Positions 50,436 through 62,279 of a stretch of 64,000 nt of DNA are shown here, piece by piece (the first letter of the stretch is position 1; every line of letters starts with the position of its first letter). This stretch comes from Euborellia annulipes (taxonomy: Eukaryota; Arthropoda; Insecta; Dermaptera; Anisolabididae): positions 1-64,000 of the forward strand of contig JAKCPI010000346.1 of assembly GCA_023213315.1 (NCBI GenBank). The letters are read 5' to 3'. A program made the position numbers and the translations under genes. The notes below the pieces were generated by a model. It was given only the letters and a program-made list of their open reading frames with translations, searched no databases and was not told where the DNA came from.

Positions 50436-50614
50436 CAGTGACGTCATTTCAGATTTTCCTTGGGAAGTAGGAGGGTAAACTTTATTTCTTGAAAAAAAAA
50501 TTACTTACAAATAGGTATCTCAAATTTGGCCAAAAGATATTTAATTTTTACAGTTTATATACCCCTTGGGGGGGGGGGGGCAAATGCACCCCCTGCCCTC
50601 TAAATGACGCCTCT
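50436..50614. mobile_element. G-run MITE with CAGTGACGTCATTT end
   Basis: CAGTGACGTCATTTCAG at left, a long G-run with CAAATGCACCCCCTGCCC, then AAATGACGCCTCT at right. The right half recurs at 54,301-54,361 (GGGCAAATGCCCCCC, AAATGACGCCACTG). Confidence 0.6.
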
Positions 50615-50619
50615 TATAT

Positions 50620-51865
50620 AATATATTATATTTATTATATCTCCTTTAGTTCGCTAAATCCATAATTAAATGCCGATTAATTAAGCGAACTCAAGAAGTT
50701 TTATTAATAAAAAGAAATTTAAGATTTTTGAATTTCCAATATTAGTAAAATTTAATAATTTAATCGGAGGAACAAGTTCTCCACCCTTTTTCTCGACCTT
50801 GACCATACGATTATGTTAATAAAAAAAAAAAAACATCTCATTTAAACAAACAAAAAAAAAAAAAAAAAAAAAATTAGACAATTCACCTAAGTATTTTAAA
50901 AATTATTTTTTAAAATTATTAAATTTACAAAGCAAGTATTTTATCCTTGAAATTTGTTGGCATCACTTCAAAGAATCATATAAGAAAAAAATTTTTTTTT
51001 ACAATTAGTTTTGACATTAAAAATACAAATAGATATTACTTATTATATATAAATCGCTCATCGTATTAATATATTAATAATAGGAAAAAAAAATTTGTTA
51101 TTATAAAGAGGAAACATTTAGTTTATCTTCTCTGTTTATATCATTATCACTTGGGAAAGTCCTGTGAAGAACTTGTAACAAAAATATTACTATAATGCTG
51201 TTATTTAATATGCCTTGCATTACTTGACCTTTTGAGAGTTTTTACTATAAAAAAAAAAAAATATTTTCTCAACTCGACATTTTACTAATTGATTAACTTT
51301 AAACCCGCTTCAAATAAAAGTTGTAGAATCAATAAAATATAAATAATTTAAATAAAAGTTTTTCAATTACTAGAAAAAAAAATTAATTCTAATGGATTAT
51401 ACAAAGGTCTGGATTTTTTTAAATTAAGCAATTGAATATAAACTTTTCCTTCCAACAATTCCCTGCAACTATTTTTTATTATGAGAATTTTTTTTTTTAA
51501 TAAAATATATAAAATTTCAAACGAGAAAGCCTATTCTTACAGCAGGTATTATAATTTTAAAATCTTGACGATCTTTACAAGGTCAAGATTGTTAAAGTTA
51601 TAATAACTACCATCAGTTTTAACGCTGCCTACAAGCATACAATTAAAAAAAAAAAAAAACATTAAGTTGGCAATGAAAGAATGATAAGAGGTTTATAGTG
51701 TTTAAACTATCAACATCTCATTGTAGAAGGTTTATTTTTCCTGTTCCTGGAGGAAAGAATTAATCTTTAGCAAATAGAAAAAACCCCAAACGATTGTTTT
51801 CGCTTTTTAACATGAAAATTTCCCTTTCTGTATAAACAAAAAAATTTTATATGAAAAATATTACT
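50620..51865. other. AT-rich intergenic stretch, no gene seen
   Basis: Low-complexity A/T. A 16-bp inverted pair TTTAAAATCTTGACG / TGACCTTG-type near 51,555-51,600 is the only structure noticed. Confidence 0.5.
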
Positions 51866-51872
51866 ACATTAA

Positions 51873-52081
51873 GGGGGAATAGGTGCAGCCGTCGAAAAGT
51901 ACTTTAAAAAACTAGACCTATTCAATGCGTTTTTTTTTTTAGATATTAATTCAGAAAAATTTAAAGTAAGTTTAGATGATTTATTTAAAAATTAACTGTG
52001 AAATAGTTCAGCACTCTTGCAAAAGATGGCAGGCAAGTCTAACAACCGGTATTATCAGATCCCTTATTACCCTATTCCCCC
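51873..52081. mobile_element. TTAA-flanked MITE (piggyBac-type)
   Basis: GGGGGAATAGGTGCAGCC after TTAA (51,869-51,872), ends CCCTATTCCCCC before TTAA (52,082-52,085). Terminal repeats of 11 bp. TTAA duplication is characteristic of piggyBac; 209 bp, no transposase. Its right half is part of the tandem repeat described next. Confidence 0.7.
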
Positions 52082-52352
52082 TTAAGTTATTATTTTATTA
52101 TTTTTTTTTTTAACAAAAAATCAAATTCTCCTCTCTAATGGCGGGAGAAATATTTTAAATATTACGTTATTTAAAAATTAACTGTGAAATAGTTCAGCAC
52201 TCTTGCAAAAGATGGCAGGCAAGTCTAACAACCGGTATTATCAGATCCCTTATTAGCCTATATCCCCCTTAAGTTATTATTATTATTTTTTTTTTTTAAC
52301 AAAAAAGTCAAATTCTCTTCTCCGTATGGCCGGAGAAATATTTTAAATATTA
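51981..52352. repeat. Two tandem 186-bp repeats
   Basis: TTTAAAAATTAACTGTGAAA onward repeats at an offset of 186 bases, including AGATGGCAGGCAAGTCTAAC, the MITE right end with TTAA, and GGAGAAATATTTTAAATATT. A few substitutions separate the copies. Confidence 0.9.
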
Positions 52353-53520
52353 CGATATATGAAAAAATATAATAAGTTTTTTTTATAAACTTAAATTTAC
52401 TCTCCACTCTATTTTTGAAATTTAATGGAAAAATTTCATTCAAAATTCTCAAAAATATTATATCGTAATCAAATTATGTTTCGTATTTTCGTAAATACAT
52501 TGTTTATTAAAATTTATAATTATTTTTATCAGCTTTGACGTAGGAAAAGATAATGACGTCACAGACAACCTCAGGTGCGCTGACTGATATTCTAATCAAT
52601 AGACCAATAGACTTTATTATTCTATATTCCAAAGTGTTTTAACGGTTTAGGGAGACGTAAATATTAAAGGGACAATTTATTATTGATTATTAAAATATTT
52701 TGAGATTAAAAAAAAAAATTCTCTTTTTTTATCAATTCAATTGTTTAATATCATTGTGTTATATTATATATTGCGATGTTATAATTAAAGAGAATATTTA
52801 AAATAGGGCCGTCATCATTTGTCATACTACATACTGATAAAGATGGAGGCGCCCGCCAATCGTGAGATAAATACCACGATCACGTGGTCGTTATTTCCCC
52901 TTCGGGATGTATATATTTGCGTGTGCCTTTTTTTTTATATGAATATGAATATAAATTTGTTATCAGATGCTAGTTTATATACAGTGACACACAGTCCAAG
53001 TCATGGTCGACAATTGACCTCTATTTTATATTGGATGAATACAGGAGAACGAGAGAGAGTATATATGATAAAGCACGATCGTAAAAGAGAGGCTAATGAC
53101 TCTCTATGAGGGGAAGGGTCCGAGATCTGCTGTTAATCTTTTTTTTTTACTCTATCAAACGTGTAAATTAGATTTTTTTTTTTTAACAAAAAAATCATGG
53201 AAGTAATAGGTATGATAAAAATAAAAAATAGATGGTAGTGAGAGTTATTTTGCGCAAGTTGCTTCTCAATTTAAAATTTCGTAAATATATATATAGAATT
53301 AATAGGTAGGTAGAAAAATGGCTTTCTATTGAATGGAAGAACCAGTTTGGGTACACTGTTAAGAATTTTCATATTTTTTTTTTACAGTGTAGAAACATTT
53401 ACCGATTGTTTTTTCCTAATCTTTTCGGCCAAAAAGACTTTAAACTAAACATATCAAATATTGGCACTAACTGGACGCCAAACGGTTTATAGCTACCAAG
53501 ATAGTTGTAAAAAATAAATT
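52353..53520. other. AT-rich stretch, no gene recognised
   Basis: 52,550-52,600 and 52,805-53,110 are slightly more balanced in composition. An open plus-strand frame there (52,819-53,109) starts MEAPANREINTTITWS at its inner ATG but shows no domain. Confidence 0.45.
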
Positions 53521-53529
53521 TCTATTAAT

Positions 53530-53583
53530 TGACCCTAGACAAAAAAAATGGTCGTATAGTCGACCGAAACATCTCTGTGGGTT
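53530..53583 (+). ncRNA. Hammerhead-like relic (family 4)
   Basis: GACCCTAGAC, A-rich stretch replacing the core box, ATGGTCGTATAGTCGACC (stem II GGTCG/CGACC), GAAAC, ATC. Same pattern of core loss as 11,066-11,128. Confidence 0.4.
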
Positions 53584-53624
53584 TAAGTAAAATATAGTTG
53601 CTTATTCCGGCCATTCTATACCAA

Positions 53625-53830
53625 GGGTCTCGGGTTCGGATCCCAGGTAGTCCGATGATTTTGTTTTAAGCCATTTGGATACCAAATGAATAAATAAGAA
53701 TGCCTGGACCCCAAATATGTATAATTAATAAATAAGAGTATTGTTTAATATGGCCTGAGTTGCCGAGAATACTGTATGTATGTGTGTGTGGATGGGACAA
53801 AAAGTGTGTTTTTTAAATTTTTTATCCAAG
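53625..53830 (+). mobile_element. tRNA-derived SINE (family 1), copy 6
   Basis: CTCGGGTTCGGATCCCAGGT (B-box), AGTCCGATGATTTTGTTTTA, AAGAATGCCTGGACCCC, GCCTGAGTTGCCGAGAATAC, tail TGTGTGTGTGGATGGGAC. 5' truncated. Confidence 0.8.
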
Positions 53831-53854
53831 CCCGCCATTATTTGATATCCAAAT

Positions 53855-54560
53855 GAATATAAATATTGTACAACGTTTCGACTACTATATTTTTAATTAA
53901 TATTTAATACAAAAATGTGGTCTATAATTAAAAATTCTCCTAATAATAATATTTCAAACCACAAAAGCTTTAATAAACATAATATAAGCTATTTCAAGAG
54001 CGAACTAACCTCTAAGGGACACCTACGTGAAATTAGTAGCATTTTATATGCAATGAAGTTAGTAACATGTACAATCACCTCATGAATTAGACACATCAAA
54101 AAAACCCCGAAAATAGAAGAATTTTTTTTTTAAGGGGGGATTTAAAAATTTTTTTGGGGGGGGAAAAATTTTTTATAAAATTTACTTACAAATGGGTACT
54201 CAAATTTGGCCAAAACATATTTAATTTAATTGTTTAATTTTGTACAGTTTCTATACTCGTAGATGTATTTTGGAGTATTTTATTTAGAATATAAAATTTT
54301 ATAAAAATCAGAGCCCTTGGGGGGGGGGGGCAAATGCCCCCCCCCCAAATGACGCCACTGTATATGCAATGAAGTTAGCAATCTTCCTCATGAAGTTAGA
54401 CACCAACATCAAAGCAAGTGTTTACATAAAAGGCGTGTTGTTACAATAAGTTTATTGAATTTGATTTTTAACAAAGATGATAAAATACTATTATTAAATT
54501 ATTCCATTAATATAATACAATAATCAAACCTTAATGTCTAATTAGCAATTTCCTCAATCA
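53855..54560. repeat. Family-5 repeat (ribozyme-end type), interrupted copy
   Basis: 53,866 TTGTACAACGTTTCGACTAC is the end motif, followed by the AAAATGTGGTCTATAATT arm. 53,998-54,095 and 54,362-54,545 carry CGAACTAACCTCTAAGGGAC, TATGCAATGAAGTTAG, TTCATTTGATTTTTAACAAAGATGA-like sequence found in tandem at 58,020-58,440. A G-run MITE half (54,110-54,361) splits it. Confidence 0.65.
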
Positions 54561-54644
54561 ACACAATGTCTGTTTCCAAACTGACAATTATTGTTTGCTA
54601 AAAATAATTTTTGATGAGCTTCAACTCAACAAATTTTTAAAATT

Positions 54645-54775
54645 TTTTGAGGCCATTTAGACCCCGTTCCTATTTATTTGAATTGATTAGTATCCAATTC
54701 ATTAAAAATAATTTTTTTTCGTCTAACCCTCGTCCTTTGGTCCCTAATTCTCTACCTGTTGGTCAACAATTCATT
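54645..54775 (-). mobile_element. SINE family 2, old copy
   Basis: GAGGCCATTTAGACCCCGTT, CTATTTATTTGAATTGATTA and CCCTCGTCCTTTGGTCCC align with 5,615-5,740; the B-box is damaged. Minus orientation. Confidence 0.5.
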
Positions 54776-55930
54776 ATAATAATTAATATATAATTTTATT
54801 TGAAAATTAAACTACTTATAATATATTTCAATGTCTTAATTTATTGTGTCGGAATGAAGATACCAAAAACTGTTTAAAAAAAAATTAACACCTATGCAAA
54901 ATTTATATTACCTATTATTAGGATAGGTTTTAAATGTCAACATGTGTAATTGACATAAAAAACGATAAAAAAAAATTTAATAAAATTGTCAACTCTTAAA
55001 AAATTTACTATTATTCTTGATATGTCAACATATCTTTTTGCCACCGTGAATTATTGACCTTTATTTTATTATTATAATATAATTTACTATTTATTTTTTT
55101 TTTTAGTTATGTCTTTTTAAGACTATTATTGAAAATAAATTATAAAGTTAAAATTAATCTTAATGTTTATTGAGGGGCCTAAATGCTGTATGATGGCAAC
55201 ATCCGATAATCACTAAGAGAGTAGAGCTCATAAATACATCGCAATAGAGACAAGCCAATCAAATGGAAACCATGGTTAAATCAATTATAATTACCTCGAA
55301 ATAGCTTGTTTTGTATTTAGAAATGTGACCTCAATTTTCACTAGAGGGACAAATTCTATTTTATATAGCGTTTGTATATGTGTGCGTTTGAGGCAAACGA
55401 GCGAGGAACGAAGCTGACAAACGGCCCAGTATGTCAAGAGACATAAACAGACAGTGAGTCATGTCAAAGGATTAGGGACAGGTGGGACAGGTCCTCTCCT
55501 CCCACCAACTTCACGTCTATTTACAAACACAACCAAATGACCAGGTTTCAGATTTTAGGTGGATTTCCTCATCGCTCTTTCTCGAGTTAACGTCCTATAA
55601 TGTCAAAATATTATTTTTTTTTTCGGTTTATAAATAACTCTAGTTTTGGTGATTTTTTAAAAATATATTTATTAATTTAAAAGGATATTGGCTTTAGGCC
55701 ACCAGCCATTTTGTCATTTTCAGATTTTTTAATTCTCTATCCAATTGGGAATTTTAATTTTATTATTTACTTAACTCTATCAGTTATTGAATATTTATTT
55801 CTCTTTACCCATCAATTAACAAAAATAAAATTTATCAGTGAAATAATTGTAGGTTTAGTTTAATGGCAATTTATTGTATTTTCATTCTAAAATATTTTTT
55901 TATCTATTTAAAATATGTAAATTTTTTTGT
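54776..55930. other. AT-rich stretch, no gene recognised
   Basis: 55,370-55,540 is more balanced (GAGGCAAACGAGCGAGGAAC, GGGACAGGTGGGACAGGTCC) without a usable frame. Confidence 0.45.
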
Positions 55931-55934
55931 TTTT

Positions 55935-56085
55935 TTGTTTTTTTTTTGTTTTTCGGCATCTGAGGCCATTTAGACACCGTCTCTATTTATTTCAAATGAT
56001 TTAATTGAAATAAATCGGGATACAAACCCTCGACCTTTTGTACCAAAAGCTAATTCTCTACTGCTGAGCTATAAGTCCAGGGCTA
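55935..56085 (-). mobile_element. SINE family 2, copy 3
   Basis: Minus strand GGACTTATAGCTCAGCAGTA (A-box TAGCTCAGCAGTAG), AGAATTAGCTTTTGGTACAA, GGTCGAGGGTTTGTATCCCG (B-box). The head folds much like a tRNA but without a closed acceptor stem. Confidence 0.65.
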
Positions 56086-56837
56086 ATTGTTATTTAAATT
56101 ATTGTTTTATGACGTCACATTTTTACAATAATCTTTAATTAATTTTTTTTTTAATTAAAAAAAAAAAAAAAAAAAATTTAATTATTATTAAATAAAGTGA
56201 GAGTAAAGAACTTTAAAATTCAGACATTAGATAATAAGTAATAAAAACGACGATTATCTAAAGTGAAATTTTTTATTTAAACGATAAAGAGTAATAATTG
56301 TTTGTTAGTGTTTTTTTTTTCAGTTTCAAAACAATTTTCTTGATTGTAGATTTGTTTTCTTGCAAATTTTATCGTTAAAAAAAAAGCAAGGTTCTTTTCT
56401 ATTATAATCAGCAGATATGACTATCACTATCTCTTGTCTGAAGGCCCTTTAAGTTTTGCACGTGTATAACAAAATTAAAGAAACAATGATATTTTTTATT
56501 ACTTTTTTGTCCATGGTCGAATTTCAATAAGGGGAAGTTGTTTTCCCAGCATTAGAGGCCTTTTTATATAATTTGATATTTCCTTTTGGTTGGTTTTGAG
56601 GAAATTCAAATTTTCAAAAAGAGATTTAATTTAAAAATATTTTTTTTTTTTTTAAATTTATTTTGAGAAGAAGAGTAGAAGAATGTGGAACAGAAAATTA
56701 ATATAGTTTTATTTACTAATATACGAACAATTTATTTTTAATAGAAAATAAATAAAAAAAGTACGCCTATAGTTAGGCAACCAAACTATCATCTTTTGTT
56801 CCAGTTACCCGTAAAATAAAGGAGGGAAAATAATTTT

Positions 56838-56930
56838 TGGGTTCTTTTCGGCATTTGAATCCCTTTGGGTCCTTATTTATTTAAATTAATCATTTACTAT
56901 TTTAATTTTAATTCATTTTTTCCCTCAAGG
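56838..56930 (-). mobile_element. SINE family 2, tail fragment
   Basis: TTTTCGGCATTTGAATCCCT, TTGGGTCCTTATTTATTTAA match the tail of the family-2 SINEs. Confidence 0.4.
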
Positions 56931-57900
56931 AAAGAAAGAAATATTTTTTTAATAATTAATATTCTTCAAATTTGTAAAGCTCCTTTGAGTTTTAATATTT
57001 TAGAAGAAAAATAAATAAATAATAAATTTTAAGGAAAATTTTCAAAAATAAATAAATAAAAAAAAAGCAATAATACTAATAATAAGGAAAAGATACTATA
57101 GTCTTTTTTTCCCGAAGGAAAAGAATTTGTTTGCTTTCTCCAGGGGTCAGTTGGTGCAGCTTAAAAGAGGATATTGTGATCATTTAAAACTTTGAAAACC
57201 AGTCCGATAAAAAAAACCAGTTGAATATTATATATCGTAAATATAATTTGTGATATGTGAATATCTAAGATTTCTAAAAAAAAAAAAAACAGTCATTTTT
57301 TTAAATTTTTTATTTTCTGTCGCAAAATAAATAAGGTGAAAATAAATATCTTATTTATTTATAAACAATAAGTTTTTTTTTTTGAAGAGTCCTTGGCATA
57401 TTTCTTTTTAAGATAATGAGTATAATCAACTGAAATTTGTAAAAAAAAAAGAAATTTTTTTTTTCATTTAGGACTAAAAAATTTAGATCAAGCTCTGCCC
57501 TTGAATTGTTGCCAAGGTCTGTTTTATTATTATTCTTAAATGTTATTATTATATTAGAAAGAGAATGTTGTTTTATGTAGGAATAAAAATAATAATAAAA
57601 AAAATCGATGGAATGTTACTAAAATAAAATCAACTTTTTAAAAAAAGAAAAAAATTTGATCTGACCAATGGAATTTTACTTGAAGTGATTTCTTTCAAGT
57701 GTATGTAAATCAATGTAATCCCTTAGATTTTTTTTTTTAATTAATATTAAAATATTTATAATATTCAAATGTCAAAAAATTATGCTTTTTTTTTATTCAA
57801 TGATAATAGATAGATCAAATATAAAATAGAAATTTTGGTGAAAATACCATTGGCGTCAGCAGATAATTTGAATTTAACGATATATGTATTATTACGTCAC
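56931..57900. other. AT-rich stretch, no feature seen
   Basis: Poly-A/T tracts and short frames only. Confidence 0.5.
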
Positions 57901-57902
57901 AC

Positions 57903-58440
57903 ACCGAGTTTTTATTTATAGACCACATTTTGTATTAATTATTTATTAAAAATATAAAAAACGGTACAACATTTCGGGTACTCATTCTGCAGTTGTGTTC
58001 AAGTACTGTGCGCTTACTCAGACTTAACGAACTAACCTCAAAGGGATACTTGCGTGAAGTTAGTAACATTTTATAAGCAATGAAGTTAGCAGCATATACA
58101 ATCAAATGAAGTTAGCCACCATCATCACAGGCTTATATAAAAAATATGATTGTTACAATATGTTTTTTTGAAATTGATTTTAATTAAGATGACACAAATG
58201 ACTATTTCTACTGTGCGCTTTCTGTGAACTAACCTCTAAGGAACACTTACATGAAGTTAGTAACATTTTATATGCAATGAAGTTAGCAACATATACAATC
58301 AATATGAAGTTAGCCACCATCATCACAGCATGTGCTTATATAAAAAGCATGATTGTTACTATAAGTTTATTTTAACTAAGATGGTACAAATTACTATTTC
58401 TAAATTATTCTATTAATATAATACAATAATCAAATCTAAT
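57903..58440. repeat. Family-5 repeat with two tandem 190-bp sub-repeats
   Basis: Starts TAGACCACATTTTGTATTAA and a hammerhead relic (57,963-58,005), then CTAACCTCAAAGGGATACTT... and a second sub-repeat from 58,218 (CTAACCTCTAAGGAACACTT...). Both carry GAAGTTAGCCACCATCATCA and ATGATTGTTAC. Same family as 29,104-29,375 and 53,855-54,560. Confidence 0.75.
57963..58005 (-). ncRNA. Hammerhead relic (family 5)
   Basis: Minus strand GTAC, TTGAACA, CAACTGCAGAATGAGTACC, CGAAAT, GTT, GTAC. Stem I is kept; core box and GAAAC are mutated. Confidence 0.4.
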
Positions 58441-60360
58441 TAACAGTTTATTCATTTAATATATTGATGAATTAATTTAAAATGAAAAATAATTTTTTAC
58501 AATTGGATATCGATATATTCTTGTATATAAGAATATCGAAAAAAATTTTTTAACGCTAGAAAATAATTAAATTAGAATGTAATTTTTTTTATTATTTCAG
58601 ATTATCCCCATGGTGTTGGGGCGAATGTTTTTGTGAATGTGTGGGTCTGTGTGTATTTTTCTTTAAATATTAAAGTAGAATAAATGTGACCGCAGCATTT
58701 GGGGTCCCAGTGGGATAATTATATCTGGCGGTGCTCTCGGGCGGGCAAATTGGCAGCAACGTCGCTCGTAAATCTCCCACCCACGCGGACAGACACGGAG
58801 ACATAGACCAGGGGGTTTGGGGATTATGGAGCTCCTGATAAATCCTATCACACAACAACACTTTCCTTTACAATTTTTTTTTTTCGAACCCAATTATTAT
58901 TGTGGATAAATATTAGAAATATATATTTTTGGGATCGTTTCTTCATAATAGACCTACCTATTTTTTCCTTTGTACCTATCGGCATTTTAAAAAGGTTTTA
59001 CCCAATCAATATGATTTGTTAAATATATAATCATTTCTTTGGCGCCTCTCTAATCATAGCACCCGACACTCAGCCTCTCTCTCTACCTGACTCTACCAAA
59101 AATACCATAAAATAGGAGTTAAATTTTTGTTTTTTATTTGGCAATGAATTTAGCAACGTCATTTCTTACTAACTTGAGAAATTAATTCTTATTGAATGTA
59201 TTTTCAAAAATCTACAATTTTTTCAAATTTTTTAAACTTTTATTTGATTATCCGGACAGCCTCTGGTATTCGAATTTCTACTCAAGACAATATGAAAGAG
59301 CCTGTTGTTCATATCTCTAAATTCTCCGGACTTTAAAATTCATATATTAAATGAAACTCTTTTCTAGGATAGTTTATGTGTATTTTTGGCAATCAATGTT
59401 GATATAGCCTAAATATATTTTTATTCATTGCTATAATTTACATCTTTTTATTATTTTTAATTTTAAAATGGAATGTAGAATTTTAAATAAACAAAACATG
59501 ATTTTATGGACTTTATTATAGATTTATAAGGGACATGTTCAATTTTTGAATTTAAAAATTTGCATTTTTATTAATTTTAAAGTATATAGTCTATTTATTG
59601 CATCTTATAGTGTTTTTTTTTACTATCATCTTAAAATTTCCACAAAAATTAAGGAATAAATAACATTTTAGCCTATTTAGATAACGTCAAAACAACTAAA
59701 ATATGAAAAATAACGAAATTTTCGATAAACATATTTGTTAGTATTTTTTATTATCATATAATTAATATGCACTAATTTTTAAATGAGTTTGGTAAATAAG
59801 GAAAGTGTCGAAAAAAATTTTTTTCCTCATTTAAAAAAAAAAAAAAAAATTCTTATCCTAAGCATGACAATCAATAATTCTAATGAAATTTTAACTATAA
59901 ATTTTCGAGAAAAAATAGGCAGTTCCTTTTTCCACCTCTCTATATTTTTTACAGGTAAAAAAAAACAAATGGATTATCTATAATTCCCAAGAGCTGGTTT
60001 GGCTTTCTAGCCGTCATGCTTTGTTTTTTTTTTTTCTGGAATTAAATTTTTACACCTGAAAATTCCAGATAAAAAAAAATTAGTATTTAAATCATGGGAA
60101 TTTTTCTTTTTTTAGAAAATAATTTTGAAATTGAAGATAATTTTTAAATTACCATACGACTATTCAAATTAATTTGATTCTAGAAAATCGAAATTGAACT
60201 AAAAAAAAAAAAATGTATACTTGGAAAGGTTAAAAAATTACTTCGAGTCTGGGAATCCAGGACCTTTGAATTAATCAGTTCAACCCTATAAATTTGATCA
60301 TTTCTATAGAAATTTGTTATAAAGAATTTTATTTTTTAGAACGAGAGAAATTTTTTGTTT
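58441..60360. other. AT-rich stretch with a GC-rich island at 58,680-58,860
   Basis: The island (GTGACCGCAGCATTTGGGGT to CTCCTGATAAATCC) contrasts with its surroundings. Two minus-strand frames are open through it, one with several Cys/Arg residues, neither with a known domain. Elsewhere only A/T runs. Confidence 0.45.
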
Positions 60361-60368
60361 TTCAACCT

Positions 60369-60411
60369 CACACTGAAGTTTCGATCCCATTTAGAGTCAT
60401 CCTCAGAGCTA
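60369..60411 (-). ncRNA. Hammerhead-like motif (family 6)
   Basis: Minus strand: AGCT, CTGAGGA (exact core box), TGACTCTAAATGGGATC (imperfect stem II), GAAAC (exact), TTCAGTGTG. Both core boxes intact; stem I weak. No palindrome adjoining. Confidence 0.5.
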
Positions 60412-60428
60412 TAAAATACATACATGTA

Positions 60429-60543
60429 CAGTGAGCGCCACAATGAAGTCCCCACCTGATAGATAGTGCCTTAAGTATATGGTGAAATAATTTTAAATTT
60501 GAAAAAATAAAATAAAGTCATCTGTACTAGATTTTAAGTTTTA
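60429..60543. mobile_element. Left end of a mariner-type MITE
   Basis: After TA: CAGTGAGCGCCACAATGAAG, a diverged CAGTGAGGGAC-type end, followed by AAATAATTTTAAATTTG; no matching right end before the next MITE at 60,544. Confidence 0.5.
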
Positions 60544-60664
60544 CAGTCGCCGCCACAAGTGCCTGATCTGCTCAAGAATGGAGTTTTGAACTTAGTCGAC
60601 CAAAGCATTTCGGTTGCCTAAGCTCCAGGTTCTACTTTTGAGCAACGGCTTGTGGCGCCGACTG
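60544..60664. mobile_element. MITE with CAGTCGCCGCCACAAG ends
   Basis: TA, CAGTCGCCGCCACAAGTGCC ... GGCTTGTGGCGCCGACTG, TA. 121 bp, terminal repeats of about 17 bp with two mismatches. Mariner-type target. Confidence 0.75.
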
Positions 60665-62279
60665 TACTTTACTGATGTACTTTTTTTTCGATTTTATCAA
60701 AAGAAAAAACCACCGAGCTCCAGCTTGGTCACCCGGGGAACTATTATCAATGAGAGCAATTAATCAGTGATCTTTTTATTATAAAAATTTATAAAATTTA
60801 TAAAAATCCAAAACAACCTCTGCTACTGAAAATATTTTATTGGCTTTTTTTATAAATAAAGTTAAGAAGCCATTTGTGAGAAATTTATTTTAAAAAAATA
60901 AAAACAGGAAATTTTATATAAAATGATTTCCCATGGATAATAAATTATTCAAATAAACTAATTTAATTCCATTTATGTTTATGTTTGAAAACGATTGCCA
61001 AATGATATCATGCGATTTCAATTTGTTTAGGCTATATATAATTAACAAAAAAAATAGTCTCTCTAGTACGTGATTTTATGAAAGAGTGAAATTTGCCCCT
61101 TGATCGGAATATAAATACAGTATGATCTTGACCTTTTACTTTTCACTCTAATCGTATGTTTTACCTGGAACTGAATATAAAGGAATATTTATTTCTTCAA
61201 AGGCAAATTGTATCATTATTTTTTTTTTTAGAAAAATATACCTTTGACATATGTGTGCATAAATAGCGATACTATAAATTATTAATACGTAAAAATTTAA
61301 AAATAAGTGATGATTAATACAAAATTTTCATATTAAATAATTAATCTAAGGAACAAATCTAAAAGTAAGGTCAAACGACGTCCTTGTCAAGGAAAGAAAG
61401 AGAGAGAGAGAGATGCCAGAGAGAGAGGGAAACACAAACAAAATTGTAATTGATTTTCAATTAGTCCATTGGGGCTTATTTTTAAACATTTTAATAAAAA
61501 AAAAAAAAAGAAAAAGTAAACATATTTACTAATGAATGAATTCATCAATAGAAATTTTAATTCAATTTTATCAGAATTTTTTTTTTATTTAGAAATGAGA
61601 TAAATAAATTCACACTATGATTTACGTCAAATTCATTCATTCTAATTATACTTTAAATTTACTATTACTATTTCCATTCACTATTATATCAAATGTGCAT
61701 TTATTAAGTCCTACTTTTTTTTTTTTAATTATTTGAGAAATATTAAAATGTTTATCCAAAAATTTACTATTCGTAGCTGATTTGTAGCAAGCAGAAAAAT
61801 AAATGTAAACAATTTTGAAATAAATATTATCCTTATCATCGTCTTAATAAGAGAGGAAAAAAAAAATAAAAAATAATTTTATATAATTTATTATTAAAAA
61901 AATTTTCCAGTTTAAAAAATAAAAAAATATTGCAATTTAATTGCATAATACGAAAAAAATTGTATGATAATAAATAAGATTTCCATATTTTTTTGTAGGC
62001 CTATAGAAAAATATACATCTAAGGTACTGTAGTTTTATAAAAAAAATTTTGATAAGGTTGAAATCGGCCTTAAAATAATAAGGGAAATATTTCCCTGTTA
62101 ATGAATCCTTTATTTGCATAAATCGTTTTTTTTTTTTTATTATTTATTTTATTTATTTAATTTAATTTAGTATTTTTATACAGCCGAGTATATCGGTAAT
62201 TTTACCATCATAATAATAATCTTATTTATTTTAAAATTGTATTTTTTTTTTTTTTTAATTGAATTTATGTTTGTTATAG
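60665..62279. other. AT-rich stretch, no feature seen
   Basis: Includes (AG)n run at 61,396-61,428 and poly-A/T runs. Confidence 0.5.

Noticed and set aside
52819..53109. 96-codon plus-strand frame
   Set aside because: No domain, no splice or promoter evidence, AT-rich codons typical of chance frames.
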